Source: Struthidea cinerea
Lineage: Eukaryota > Chordata > Aves > Passeriformes > Corcoracidae
Reading direction: 5' to 3'
NCBI GenBank assembly: GCA_013397865.1
Contig: VZTI01004400.1
Location: 372,001 to 436,000 of the forward strand
DNA length: 64,000 nt
In this document: positions 1 to 13,310 of the stretch, piece by piece
Position numbering within the stretch: position 1 is the first letter of the stretch
Layout of the letters: every line of letters starts with the position of its first letter
The notes under the pieces: model-generated
The model's database searches: none
Told to the model about the DNA's origin: nothing
Seen by the model: the letters and a program-made list of their open reading frames with translations, nothing else
Made by a program: the position numbers and the translations under genes

Positions 1-3000
1 GGAAGCCAGGACACCCACCTTCCATTTCTGACTCTGGAATGGATCTACTTTGTGACTTCTAGCAAATAGCTTTGTACAGCTGAATATTACTTTAGCATGT
101 GAAAAACTGGCTGCTCTGTGTTCGTAAGTTGTAAATTTGCGTGTTTGTTACACTGCAAGGCTCTGGCTTCCTATTGATGTGGCACCATGAGCTTGGTTAA
201 GTGGGACAGAAGTTACTCCTGTGAATAAACGTGAAGAATAATTTTAGAACAACAGCAACAGGTCACATATGTTTTTGAAGTATATTGAAATTTTGGTTGG
301 ATAAGGTTACATTTTCTTATGCCTTTTGTTTTAGGCTGGGTATACACTGGGTTGTATAACTTGTGGCAAAAAGAAAAAAGGGAGAGTTCCCACCGTCCTT
401 TTTAAAAGTAAAAAAAGCAGAAGAGGGGAATGAAGGAAAAGGAAAACGTAAATAGCTGCTGGAGGCGTGTGATTATTGGGCTGAGATCAGGAGCAAGAAC
501 TAACATCAGTGAGTGGGATGAGGCAGTTTGAAAGGAACACATAGAATGTTCCTCTCATGTCAGATGCTCCAGGAAAAATGATAAATCATGAATAATATTT
601 CAAGCAGAAAAGATGCATTGCATTGTGCCAAATGCCCATCTGAGTTTGGGTATGAGAAACAAAAAATTATTCTCAAGAAATACACTGGGTATAAATTTAG
701 GATGGATACTTCCCACAGCAAGATGCGCTCCATTAGCAGTAGGAGGCTGGCAAAGAAATCAAGGATAAAATATAACCTTTCTGCACTTACTTGTGTCTAT
801 GTATACAAAAGACATCGATGCCTAACTGCTGCTTGAAGCAGCAGCATCCAAGATTGTCTTTGTTCCTGATTTTCCCCCAGTACAGTTCCCCAGCTTTTAC
901 ACTTCTGCTGTGGGGTGCATATTGAAAATCATTTGTATGGAGGCTAACTATGGAACCTTAATGTCCAGAGTAGCTTGGAACTTAGCTTGGAACTATGCAT
1001 TATTGGGATTTACAGGGTAGATATTCTGCATACTGAAGTTTCTGGACACAATTTTCTCAACAGACCTACCACATAAAGGTCCACACAAAAGTTGGGACAG
1101 GTGGAGAAAGATGGTTTCCCTTGGCCAGCTTTATATGGAAAGATTAGAGCATCCATTCACCTGGGAATGAGGAAGACCTGGCTCCCAATTTGCAGCAAGT
1201 GTTTGAAGCTTGGTCCCACACCTGGTGGCAAATACTCCACTCATGTATATTACAGTGTATCCTGATTCTGACACAAGTGACATTAAATATTCATACTTCC
1301 AGGCTCTGAGCCACCGTGATCAACAACCCTTGCTAGCCTTTTCTGTCCCTCCAATTCCATTTCTTCTGCCCCTTCTCTTTCCACATTTCCCCGTCCCTTT
1401 AGCTACATGTCTGAATCTCTTGTCTATTTCTCTCACCTCATCCATTCCCAATAGTCAACATATGTGCTTAATTTAAATTTGCCATTCCAGTCAAAATAAC
1501 AAGGCTTTGGAGAATTCATGCTGCTGAGTCACTGCTGCTTCTGTGCAGATTCAAACAGACATCGCTTTAAATGGTACTTAAAAAAATTCTGGCCCTTACA
1601 GCTACAGCAGAGCTAACTCTGAATGACATGACTATGCTTTCTGTAGCTATGCATTTCATAAACTTTCGGGAAAGGAAAGTACAGAACCTTGAAATTATGC
1701 ATCTCTGGTGGTACTTGAGTGAAGCTTCAGAATTGTAAATAATCTATTAGCATGACCTAGAAGTGACCATCTCTCTCATTCCCACTGTGCAACTGGGGAA
1801 GCCAGTCCAATATTGGTTTTAAGGTGATGATGAGGTTTGTGCCTTCCTTGATCTTGTGAAAAATGTGAGCTGGGAGAGCAGGAATAGGACAGTGAAGAGA
1901 GAGGCTCAAAATAGCAGCTGACTTAGAGCTAAAAATCATAGCAGATAATTTGCCAGATTCACTTTGTGGTTCACTTCTGTGTCACTTGTTTTTATAAAAT
2001 ACCTGGCTGTTCTGGAGGAGCTCACACAGAGAATGCCATGTAGTGCAACCCCATTGCTACAGCTTACACAAACTCAGGGCACTGCTCTTCACAGAACAGA
2101 TCATAATGTGGGGTTTAGGCAATGCATCTCGAACAAGCCCTAATCAAAGTTTAATGTCATAGTGCACTTCAGTAGGCTTCTGATCTGTAAAAATTGCCCA
2201 GAGTTAAAAATCCTAACTCCTATAACCAAATGCCAGAGGAGGTTATTTGATTCATCTCTTCCTTCCCCACCACCCTCATTTATATCAAACATATGGATTT
2301 AGAATACAAAAGTTAAATTACTTTATCCAAAATAGGTAGATACAGCTGTGAATTCCTGTATCTGCCTGACCTCAGGCAGCAGTTCGTAACTTTGGGATTC
2401 CTGGTTAGTTATTAACAGCAAGAGCTCCTGGTGTATCCCAGGAGCCCTTTGCTGGCACAGGGACTCCTTCTTTACAGCACATTTCAGTACGTCTCATTTA
2501 AAGAGAGATATTGTCTGAGACACTCATCTCTTGTTCACAAATGCATAATGTTCCTGAGACATCTACAGCAATTGGCTATGTAAGAAAAGCAATTAGGAAA
2601 ATGTGATTTGTGGTTTATGGCTTGATTGCTTTCTTTTAATGCAGGCTTTTTAGCTGCACTACTACACAGCTTTGTGTGGTCAAGCAGTTTTCAGCATGCT
2701 CCATGGACTGTGGCTCTGGGACTTGGAATGGCTTCCCCAGCTGCATTTGAAAGGGCATCCCCTTAACTTCGATACATTCCGCAGATGACTGAGTCACTGT
2801 GCCTGCTAGTGACCTCAGCTCTGTGCACAGGACAACATTAAATTCTCCCCTGGCACTTGTGAGATCTGGTGGCCTTGCTGGAGTGGCAGAGCCACATCAT
2901 AGCCTGGGTTTGAGGCGGGGATGGGGTGTTGGGGAGGCCAGGCTTGGCTCAGGCCATCTCTGTGACTGACAGAGCCGTTCAGCAAGAACAGTCAGGCTTG

Positions 3001-6000
3001 GAGGCACGGCTGCGTTTTCCAGGCTGACATTTGGAAAAAAGGAGGACAAGTGCTACTACTGTGATGCTGTGCAAAGAGGAAGTTCCAGGAAAGTTCCACA
3101 CAGTTCCAGGGAAGAAATGTCCTAACATGGACACAAACCAGAGCTTCCCAAAAGGGCTCCTTGCACCCATGTTAGTGTGTCAGACAGGAGAGAGTTCGTG
3201 AAGGAAGAAGTTATTTCTGCTGTGCAAGTTCCTGCAGAGATAAAAGCTACTGAAGAGACAAACAGACAGAAGAAAGATACTGTGTGGATGGGGGGGGAGG
3301 GGCTGGATAATTTTGCTACACTTGGCAATCTTATTATCTTACTTGACTTCTTTTTGTTGTTTTAATACATGAAATTATTTCCACATGAAATAATTCACAA
3401 AATTATGGACTGCAAGAGTTTCATCTAAAGAAAAGCTCAGAAGAAATCCTGGAAAAGAATCTCCCTCAATTTCTACCTTGGCCAGTACATTTCAGAGTAA
3501 CATATTAGGGAAATTAGGCCATTCTATGGGAAGTGCATGAGAAGCAAGAGGCAGCCTTGCCACAGTCGCCTCTTATGAACAAACACTTTTTGCAGGTTCT
3601 CTCTCTACAGGCGCCCTTCCTTGCTCAGAAAACTTTGTTTTAAGCCAGAAAGCAGTCTTTACTCATTGCTGTAAACAGGCTAGGAGCATTCATTTACATG
3701 TCAGATATGCCTACATACTGTCACTTGTCACCCCACTCCGATGTTTCCTAGTGTTAGTTTTTTCCCCATGTAAAAGCAGCTCAAAGGAAAACAGATTTCA
3801 AAGGCATGTTGTTCACAAATGCGAAGCAAAACAGAGTTCATCTGTGATAGATGGGGGAAATATTACTTCTATGAAGTTCATGCGATTCAAGCATTAAGCT
3901 TGAGATTGAAAAATAGATTCAAAGGTAAGGGCTTTCAGAAATAACTCCTTTAAAGGGATGCTGTTTTGAGGCAAGGATATAGTTCCTTTCTCTATAGAGA
4001 TATATAGAGATATGTATGCTAGTTTCTATGAAGCCTAACAAATGGATTCAGTCCCAGAGCTTGTTTCTATTTCAACAGGGAGACCAAGCTGTCAGAAGTT
4101 CAGTACCTGCCCTTTCTTGCACAGAAATGAATTTGTAGTAAAGGGAATTTCTTCTGATTTAAAGTAGTATAAATCAGAGCAGAATCTTGCTGGCTTTTCT
4201 TTTTAAAAAATCTTCCTCTCAAAACATAACTATTAGAAGTTATGATTTGGATTGCCAGTGCAGTGTGCTTCCTTCTGGAGAAGTTTTTTTCTGATTATCC
4301 AGCAGACGATGTGATTATTTTAATTTTTCCTTTCAGCTTACTTTCTTTATATCGTATTCACATGAAAAACAGAGGCTGGCTAGTCATATTTCACAGTCCA
4401 AACAACAGAACTGGGAAAAATTACAGCAGGTTTTAAAAATCTACCTCTAGCTTTAAAGTTTCCTGAGCTCTTTAGTAAATCAGCAAAATTATCTCTGCCA
4501 CATCTTATAAGTCCTTATTAACCTACACTTGCTTCTTTGTGGAGCATAAAATATGCTTTCTAGCAAAGAGAAACAACAGTAGAATTGAATGATATGGGAT
4601 AAAGAGTAGTTCTGCCATCCAGCTCTAAGCCATCAGAGGAATATTGCCAGTAAAGGGTAATGATGAAGATGTTCAATAAAGCTGCAGTGTACAAACATCA
4701 ACAAAACAAGCTTCTATTAAAAAAAATATGTTTTCTAAACTCTTGGAAAAAACTGAAGCATCATCAGTCACCTGGTGCTTTCTGCCTGCAGCTGAATGAG
4801 GGTTGTTAAAATGCATGGCGTGTTTAAGCCTGCCCAGGTAATTTTGGCAGCACAAGGCTGCAGAGTGATTATAGGTGACCCCTGGCAGAGGGAGAGGAGA
4901 GCAGCTGGGAGCAGTGACCTCCTCGCGGAGCCCCTCGGCAGCCTGCGTGGGTGTGCTTTTGCAGCTCAGAGCTTTGTAAATGGAAGCTGTTTCTTTGCTA
5001 CAGGTAGGCAAAGGTCCTGAGCTAAAGCCTTCTGGCTCTCACCGACCACTGGCAGCAAGGTTTGTTTTATAATGAGCCCATTGCTGAGTGCTCTGTGAGG
5101 CCCTTGAGATGTATCTGTCTTTTCTCCCGACAGCTTTCTCAATGGAAAGTGCTCAGGCATCACTTACCGAGATTTCTGAGTTCCGGTTTGAGGTCTACAA
5201 AGGTGAAAATTATTTAGAAAGTGCTTCTGGATAATGTAATTTCAATTTAGAAGGTAGTTACATCATCCCAGTGCAACTTACCGGGTAGAATCTGCAGTGG
5301 CAGACAGTACCCTGAGAATGAAGGGCATTTTCCATGTGGCATACTTAACGCACAGAGAGGAGAAGATGGAAAAGTATCAAAAACACTGCTACACTTCACA
5401 GGGGGAACTGGGAAATCAAATGTTTACCACTACCCTTAATTTCTTTTCTTTCAGTTGCTCAGGTATATAAAGCTAGTTTTCTAAACCCTTAAGTTTTTGA
5501 AGTGCATATGGCAATAGTGTTTTTTCTTTAAGCTCCAGCTCCCAGAAGCATATGACTAAGTGAGAATCTTGCTCTTCATTATTTAAATGAAAGGTAAATA
5601 AAAAATAAAGATATTCTAGTTTCCATAGCTGCAAAATAAAATCTAACAACTCCTCTCCCAAAATGCCTAACAAATAAGAATTACCTAACTTTTTTAATTT
5701 TGAAAGAAGCAAAGGAAAAAGGAAAAAAAGTGACAATTTTATGTGCATTTTGTCTGTATTTTATACATATAAAGTAAAAGTTGCATTTGGTAGCCTTGTA
5801 TACAGAAATTTATTCAGTGTATTAAGGGCAAGTCATCGGCAAGAGTGGTAGAAAAGAGTCTATTAAGAATAACACACGGTGATATATGGGCAGTTGGTGT
5901 TGAGAGGTGAGTAGGAAGAGAATATATGATTTCTGCTCTACTCTAAACTAAATCCCCCACCTTTTTGACAAGGACCACCTCCTTCTCTCTCTCTCTCTCA

Positions 6001-8112
6001 CAGCACATCTGAAAGTACATGAAACTCCTTTAGTGTGTATGACACAGATTATTCTATTAAATAACATACTCCCAAACAGCAACAGTTGCATTTTCCAATC
6101 ATTTGATGAAGAATTGTATCTTTAGTGGCTTTGTAAAATGTTAGATTGCTTATCTTGTCCAAAGGAGTTGGAACCCTAAAATAACTAAATCACAGAGTTT
6201 TTCCATCCCTAATTACAAGGGTTACTCAAATTTTTACTTTGGTCTATATCAGAAAGTCAGCAGTTTCCATTGTCAGCTTAGATCAGCTCAGGACTGAATA
6301 TTGGTTTTAATCACAGAAGTAAAAAGTGTTCTTTTCTACATGTCTGTTTATAGACATCACAAGACTTTTATGCAAATGTCAAACAAAGAAATGCAATGTA
6401 CAGAAAGTAAAAACTGAACTCTTGTGACAGCAAATGCCACACCAGCAAACTTCAGGCTGCCCTGAGATGATAGACCTCATTTCTTATCTTAGCCACTGTC
6501 AGATTTGACTCTTTACTGTACTCCCTTCACATCTAAACCACCACTGAATCCTGTCATCTCTTAATTTTAAACACTCTTCTTCCTACAACTGAATTCCTTA
6601 GCTCTCTTCTACTGACATTTTCCTGCCCCAACCGAAGCAGCTTCGTGTGTTCTGGTCACCTCCTTTCTCAGCCAGATCCTTCTCTTCAATGCAACATTAG
6701 TGAAAAATCTTGTCTCCTTCTGAGCTGTAGTGATCCCCATGTCTGCACATTGTTGCCTTCTCACCTACACGCTTGGTTGTTGCTTGCTTTTTAGGTTTTT
6801 CAAAGCAGGATGTGAATGCTATCAAATAATGCCAGGGATGACCTTACTGGGAGGGTAATTAGAGATGTTGGAGTTTGCCCTCAAAATATTTATGCTTCCA
6901 GCTTCTTTCCTCACTTTGTGTTTCTGCTGCTAGTTTTGTACACCCGGTGCCTGTTGATAACGTAGATATTCCTAGCATGCTGGGAGCTGAGCATTATTTA
7001 GGGCTCTTAAACATGAGTACAACAGAAAAGCAGCTTAACCCTTCAAAAGGTACCAGATTTTTCACACCATTTTCCTTTTTTCTTCACTCTTTTCCCGCTT
7101 TTTCCCCTCATACCCACTTTTATGTTCAAATCCTCCAGTACCCTCTTCCAAGAATTTACCTCCGACTCCTCTTCCATGCTGCCTCAATGCCTGCGGCAAT
7201 CACTGCTTATCTGTTTGTGTGGCAAACAACTGCTGGCGATGGTTTTGGAGCTCTCTGTAATTATTTATGAAAACTGTGAACTGCCCTCATTATTCAGATG
7301 CTTTCCATGTGATTTTATTTGGCTTAACACAGAAAGACACTTTGAAAAAGCAGGCAGGAACAGAAAGGATCTTCTTAAAATGGCTGTGTTCGCCCATGTT
7401 TCTCGGTGGGAATGACGCCATGGGCATCAGCACAGCTAGCCAGGGACTCCTGGGACACCCAGGGGAATCAAGAATTACAATCTCTTTTGTTATCACTAAG
7501 CAGAAAAGAAAAAAGCATAATGACATCATTAGCTGTCCTTGCTGCAGACAGCCTATGGACCAGAGCAACTGATATAAATCATATTTCCATGCTAAAAATG
7601 ATAGCAGTAGCAGATAGGCAAATGACAGCACTTAATTGGCTGTGTGATCGTGAGAGTATCAAGGGTCTATATATCAACGAGATTATAGTTTTTCTAGGAA
7701 AATCTTAAGAAAGAGGGTTTATGAAAAGGTTACAATTTTTAACTGGAAGAACAGTATAGGTACATTAATTTTTCACACAGCCTAAGACTAGATGAGAGAG
7801 AGTGATATGGCTGCATAGAGGTGGATGACAAGGGTTGGTTTGTGGGGTTTTTTTAAAGGTGGGGGGAAGCAAAGGGAGGACAAAGAGGTTTTGTTACTTT
7901 TCTGTTTCTTCATGGTAGTTCCTATGGAGGAACACACCAACCAAAACATAAGAGTGCCAAACTCTCACAGCAAAACTTGAGACTGTATTGGAATATAGGT
8001 AGTATGAGTTTACTTTGTGGCATTATGGGTATCTGGGAAAATTTAAAATGAAACAATTTTAAAATGGTCACCTGGTCACAGTAAAGTAAAATTGAATGTG
8101 TTGTCCATCCAG
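1..8112 (+). other. GABBR2 intron, 5' end beyond window
   Basis: This is intron sequence upstream of the penultimate GABBR2 exon. I looked for the preceding exon, which in human encodes the end of the coiled-coil and the peptide ending NFTEST, and did not find it, so that exon probably lies left of position 1. The stretch is AT-rich, CpG-poor and apparently single-copy. It contains a (CT)n tract at about 5984-5999 and no repeat family I recognise. The short ORFs here (for example 588-836, 6875-7270 and 7290-7631 on the - strand) lack codon bias, domains and splice context, and I treat them as chance. Confidence 0.6.
5984..5999. repeat. (CT)n microsatellite
   Basis: A short CT dinucleotide run in the GABBR2 intron. 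Confidence 0.9.
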
Positions 8113-8230
8113 ATGGTGAGAAAGCCATTTTGAAAAATCATCTTGATCAAAATCCACCAGCACAGTGGGGCTCATCAGACCCTTCCAGAACAAGCAAAGA
8201 TCCCATAGAAGACATCAACTCTCCAGAACA
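8113..8230 (+). CDS. GABBR2: GABBR2 penultimate coding exon (GABA-B receptor subunit 2, C-terminal tail)
   Basis: This exon encodes part of the cytoplasmic tail of the GABA-B receptor subunit 2, the class C GPCR subunit that couples the GABA-B heterodimer to Gi/o at neuronal membranes. Read with one G carried from the previous exon, it gives 39 complete residues beginning DGEKAILKNHLDQNP and ending KDPIEDINSPE. Human GABBR2 has the nearly identical DGGKAILKNHLDQNP and the same KDPIEDINSPE. The acceptor is pyrimidine-rich and ends ATCCAG; the donor is GTAAGT. The exon is 118 nt long, starts after codon base 1 and ends after codon base 2, and its final CA joins the C that opens the exon at 15484 to make His. 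The middle (PAQWGSSDPSRTS) differs from human at several positions, as expected of a disordered tail. The segment follows the coiled-coil that pairs with GABBR1 in known receptors. Identification is very secure. Confidence 0.96.
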
Positions 8231-9031
8231 GTAAGTATACATCATTACTTTGCTGACAAGATGGTAATTTAAATTATTACATTTCATCAAAGCCCATATT
8301 TCCCTTCAATGCATTTTTTTATGGAAAGACCTTCACTGTAACCCTCTTTCATCCAGCCCCAGCTACAGAGAGAACCTGAAACATCAGCAGTAGGGAATGT
8401 GAATGGCACCTCATAAAGAACCAGTAGGCAGCAACATTGTACTGTGGTGCCTCCCTGCCACCAGCTCACCACCCCAATGAAACTCAAACGATAGCAGGAA
8501 CTTTAGATCCTAAGGTGCCCCAAAGGCAAACAAACATGCTTCTTTTCTCTTGTTGGAGATATCCATAGCATGATGTCTACAGTTTCTGTAGTGAGTTACA
8601 GGATGAGCTGTGCCCAACCACCAGTGCGTGGAGGAGAGAAGAAGATGTACATATGTGCACAAATGTCTTATGTCTCTTGTCAAATGTCCAAGTCCTTCCA
8701 CACACCAGCCAGAGCGGTTCGTGCTGTACGTAGACACTTTGTTCTTTTACATTCTTAAGCCTGATGAGAAATAAAAAGTGTCCTGAGGGCTTTTCAACGT
8801 TGCCATAGCAGCTGGACCCGAGTTTTGGCATAGGAAAGCCTGCACTAAGTAGTTTCCCTTAGAAACAATGCTGCAGATACAAGGAGAGGATGGCACAAAA
8901 CACTGGCTAGATTTACAGAGGGGAAAGAGTCTTTGGGTGTCCACTTTTCTCTCTAGGAACCAATACAATAAACTCGTGTCCTACCCTCCACTGTCTGAGC
9001 AGGACCTGCCATGGGCCAGAGCTCAGGGAAG

Positions 9032-9094
9032 CGCCGTTCTCACGTGTGCCGGGATCAGCCGTTTCCCCACGGCAGCCCGGTTACACGAGCATCG
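9032..9094. other. CpG-dense patch in GABBR2 last intron
   Basis: Nine CpGs within 63 bp in an otherwise CpG-depleted intron, about 0.8 kb after the penultimate exon. No splice-flanked exon or known repeat is recognised. Function unknown. Confidence 0.6.
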
Positions 9095-11426
9095 CTTCAT
9101 CAGTGCCTGAGCTAATAGCTGTCAGACTCCTGGGCAATTTAAAAGCTTATTTAAAAACAGAATAAATTAAACAGATTACTAGAATGAGTCACGTTACATC
9201 AGCAAGAGCAGCCCTGATTGCAGATAGTAGCTACTGTCTTGTACTACCTGGTGCAGGAAAACACGTGGATTTCTAATTCTGTCCTTGCATTTAAAGAAAA
9301 AACCCAACCCAAACCTGCAAAGAAGCTAATCCACACACACACGCGCACCAAAAAAAAGTCCCACAGTAGATGAAGGACCTTGTAATTTCACAAAAGCAGG
9401 GCTCTTGCTGAGAGCGCTCTCATGACTTCGTGGGGTCAGCAGAATGCTTTAATGCATAGCTATTAGAGGCCTGTGTTTTTTTCAGCACCATTTGTCAGAA
9501 ATAATGTAGTGTGAATGCAGCCTCATCCACATGTGGTCCCCTTACATTAAGAAAGATGCTAAGAAAAACACAGACTCTCAGATAATCCAGTTGTCTCGAT
9601 ACAGATTTAATACAAAGAAAAAGAAAAACATTTGATGATGACAGAACTTCCTCTAGGCTAGTGGTAACTGATGAGAAGACTGAGATTTCCTAAAGGTCCT
9701 GGAGAGTGGGTCAGTACAAATCCGAACAGTCATTTATGGAAGGCAATTAATAAAGTCCTGCTAAATCTACACGGTGTCATTCAGCATTTGCACAGCTGTA
9801 ACTGTGCCAGGTCCAAGGGCCAAGGTCTTCCCTGAGAATGAGGTGGCAGTTCGGGTACCAGAGCCACACTGCCCAGGCACAGTGGATCTGCCGGAGAGAA
9901 GTATGGCTGTCTTCAGGACTTCCCTCTTTTTGATAAGAGATTGACTCTCTCCAAAGTGTGTGCTCTTTAAGATATCCTTCTGCACCCCTGGGCTTGTTTC
10001 TCAACTTGTCTGGCAGCACTTCTGTGCTGTAGTTTCTGTCTTTCTAATTTCACTTCATACATAGGGCATCTGATAGGTAGTCACACAGTCTGAGAAACTT
10101 AATTTCTTATTCAAGAACACGAATCTCAAGGACGTTAGTCTGGAAAAGATTTCCTCTTGGTCACAGGCCTGTGAAAGGAGGATGTTAATACAATCACTTG
10201 CCTGCAGAAATTGTAACTCTTTAATGGCTGTGGGAAAAAAAGTCATGCCCGCTTGCTTTGCTTGTCAGCCCTCATGAAAACTGACATCTTCCAGTATGAA
10301 AGCCCTTATAGAGTCCAGAAAAAGATGATTTGGGATTTTTTCACTCTTTCTTACCATTAGTGCTACATTTGACTCATTGCAAGTAAGATCCCTTATTCTA
10401 CAGTTGTGCCCAAAGTGAACCCACACCAGTATACATGCATTTCAGGCAGTAGTGCAGGAAGTTGTTTCACACTTTTTAATGGGGTGATATTTACATTGTC
10501 TCAATCAGAATGTGAAAAACAAATTTTTTTTGTGCTTGGCTCAGATTTAGAACCCTGCACCTAGGGAAAATGCAGTCTGTATGACAGTAAAGCAGCCTTA
10601 CAGCATGAATATAGATGATTCTCAGTTCTCTTGGCATCTTAACTCCTTTTCCTGCTGGACAGGACCCAGTAGGTTTTCCATACTGCCATGTAAAATTTTC
10701 CATAGCCAATCAGGCCATCAGATAAGAGGAGCAAAAAGTGGATGCTGACTCTTTTCTTTCCTGTGTACACTGTCTACACAGTATAAATTAACACCTCCTG
10801 TAGCAGGCAAAGCAGTGCCAGTGCACAGGCGCAAGCCCTGCACTTCGATTTCCCATTGTGCTTTTTAGCATACTCCCTAGCACAGCTGTACCTGCTTGTA
10901 CTCTCCCAGGAAATGCTCAGCAGCAATCTTGGGGGCTGCTTAGCTGTGTGGACAGACACTGCACCGTGCCAGCTCACCTCAGGTCCAGAGAGCAGCCTGA
11001 ACTGGTTTAGAATAGATATCATTCATTTCCCAGTAGGATGAGTTGTCTCTCAGGCAAAGTCATCTGCTTTGATGAGCATCAAACTGCTCATCTTTCCTGA
11101 TGGGCAGTCCTGCTTATTTATCTAAAGATCACATCAGTCAGCTTATCTGCATGATGGCTACACTCAGTGGTTTATCTTCTGTGACCCTTAAAGAAATCCA
11201 TCTATGCACCTTCATTCCTGCATGTTGTCCCTTCTCATCAGTGACCTACATCCAGCAGGTCATTAGTTTTTGGCACCATTAAAATTCATACCATTCTCAT
11301 TTTAATAGCAACAATATGTAACAGTCTTCCAGATCTCTAAGTAGAGGTGATGACAGATTTCTGCAGGACCCCACTAAAACTTGTGATCTTAATAGACTGT
11401 TTCTATATGCAGGGTTTTTTGTAACC

Positions 11427-11452
11427 TTCAAAGCATAACTTCAAAGCATAAC
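11427..11452. repeat. 13-bp tandem duplication
   Basis: The 13-mer TTCAAAGCATAAC occurs twice back to back in the last GABBR2 intron. It is a minor local duplication with no evident function. Confidence 0.8.
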
Positions 11453-11659
11453 TGGAGCCAGTTATGTTAATTTAAGTAACAAAAAAATCTCATTCAAAAA
11501 AGTTGGTTGTGACTGGATTATTGCATTGCAGCCATATGCCTCAGCATGAACAGGCCTTTGTTAACTCAGTTTCTTCACTGAGAGTGGTTTATATTAGTCT
11601 ATCTATGATCTTACTCAAATCTGTCATTAAAATAAGGTGGGTTTAGAACAGTTAGTTTA

Positions 11660-12070
11660 CAGAATCACAGAATCACTGGGTTGGAAGAGACCTCCAAGAT
11701 CATCGAGTCCAGCCAATGCCCTGACACCTCAACTAAACCATGGCACCGAGTACCACGTCCAATCTTTTTTTAAACACATCCAGGGATGGTGACTCCACCA
11801 CGTCCCCGGGCAGACAATTCCAGTACTTCACCACTCTTTCCATAAAAAACTTTTTCCTGATATCCAACCTATATTTCCCTTGGCGCAGCTTAAGGCTGTG
11901 TTCCTCTCATTCTGTCAGTTGCTGCCCGGAGAAACAGACCAACCTGACTACAACCACCCTTCAGGAAGTTGTAAAGAGTGATAAGGTCACCTCTGAGTCT
12001 CCTTTTCTTTTACTTGCTAGTAGAACATCTTGTTTTACTGTAGTCTTTCAGAGCTTCTCCAGCTTCCCTG
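11660..12070 (-). mobile_element. CR1 LINE fragment (3' end), antisense to GABBR2
   Basis: On the + strand it opens with the inverted CR1 terminus (CAGAATCACAGAATCA, then GGTTGGAAGAGACCTCCAAG), so the element runs on the minus strand with its 3' end at 11660. It continues through the usual CR1 segment for 'grave GACTCCACCACGTCC', 'TTTTTCCTGATATCCAACCT' and the Cys-rich end of ORF2. It is 5'-truncated near 12070, as is normal for CR1. The ORF at 11740-12093 on the + strand is its antisense translation. The inner border is approximate. Confidence 0.9.
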
Positions 12071-12589
12071 CAGTTGCTAAAAATCAACATTAATGTGCTG
12101 CAGAATTAACTGAAATAATCCCTGAGTGCTCAGACACAGTTTACACACTCCCGCAGAACTTCAGATGTTTGACTGTTGCAGCAATTTGTTTCAGTCCCTC
12201 CACTTACCAATGGATCTTATTAGTGATTTTCTATAACAAAACCAAAATATATTTCAAATCCCTTGGCCCCCCCTTGTGGTATCGTGCATTCCCATGTGCA
12301 CTGCATTGTATTTCTGTGTGCACTGACATTGGAAGTCAAGGTTTTACTTGATTTTATGTTTCCCTAATAAATGGTATTTCTGTACAGAGCTGAGGACACT
12401 TGCCCTAACACAGAATCCTGATGAGTGGGTGCTCTGTGTGTGGAATCATCTTTCCATTCCATTTCCTTCAGTGGCTGCCTACGATTTTAGACCCACTACT
12501 ACCAACCATTCCCTCTCCAAAATACTTGACCATATATATGCTTTCACATACATATATATCTATATAGTATGGACAGCTTCAAACAAATC

Positions 12590-13310
12590 ATAGAGTCACA
12601 TAATGGTTTGGGCTGGAAGGGATCTTTCAAGGTTAACCAGTCCAATCCCCCTGCAATAACCAGAGACTACTTCAAGTAGATCAGGTTGTTCAAATCCCCA
12701 TCCAGTTTGGCCCCAAATGTTTCCAGGGATGGGGCATCTGAGCCACCTCTGGCAGTGTTTCACCACCCTCATCGTAAAAATTCATTCCTTATATGTAGTC
12801 TAAATGTACCCCCTTTTGTTTAAAACCTCACACAGCATCCTCTCACTCCATGACCTTGTAAAAAGTCCCCCTTCAGCTACCTTGTAAGCTCCCTTTAGGT
12901 ACTGGAAGGCAACTTTAAGGTCTCCCTGGAGCTTTCTCTTCTCCAAGATGAAAAACACTGGTTGTCTCAGCCTCTTTTCATGGGAGACATCCTCCAGGCC
13001 TCTGATTTTCTTTGTGGCCCTCCTCTGGAGTTGCTCCAGCAGGTCCACATTCTTCTTATGAGAAGAGCTGAATGCAGTATTCCAGGTGGGGTCTCACCAG
13101 AGCAGAGCAGAGGGGCAGCATCACTTCCCTCACACTGCTGGCCACGCTGCTTTTGATGCAGCCCAGGATATGATTAACTTTCTGGGCTGCAAGTGCACAT
13201 AACCTGGTGATGCCCAGCTTTTTATCCACCATCACCCTCAATTTCCTCTTGGCAGGGCTGTTCTCGATCCCTTCATTCCCCAGCCTGTATTGATACCAAG
13301 GGTTCCCCCA
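12590..13310 (-). mobile_element. CR1 LINE fragment (long 3' segment), antisense to GABBR2
   Basis: The 3' terminus is on the left (ATCATAGAGTCACATAATGG, then GGTTTGGGCTGGAAGGGATC). The minus-strand ORFs 12800-13048 and 13056-13355 translate to degraded pieces of the CR1 ORF2 C-terminus; for example 'MDLLEQLQRRATKKIRGLED' matches the usual LERVQRRATKMIRGLEHL type of motif. Frame changes and stops show it is dead. It lies about 0.5 kb from the previous CR1 copy, in the same orientation, but has its own 3' end, so it is a separate insertion. Confidence 0.92.

Noticed and set aside
11740..12093. 117-codon + strand ORF in the GABBR2 intron
   Set aside because: It is the antisense translation of a CR1 fragment.
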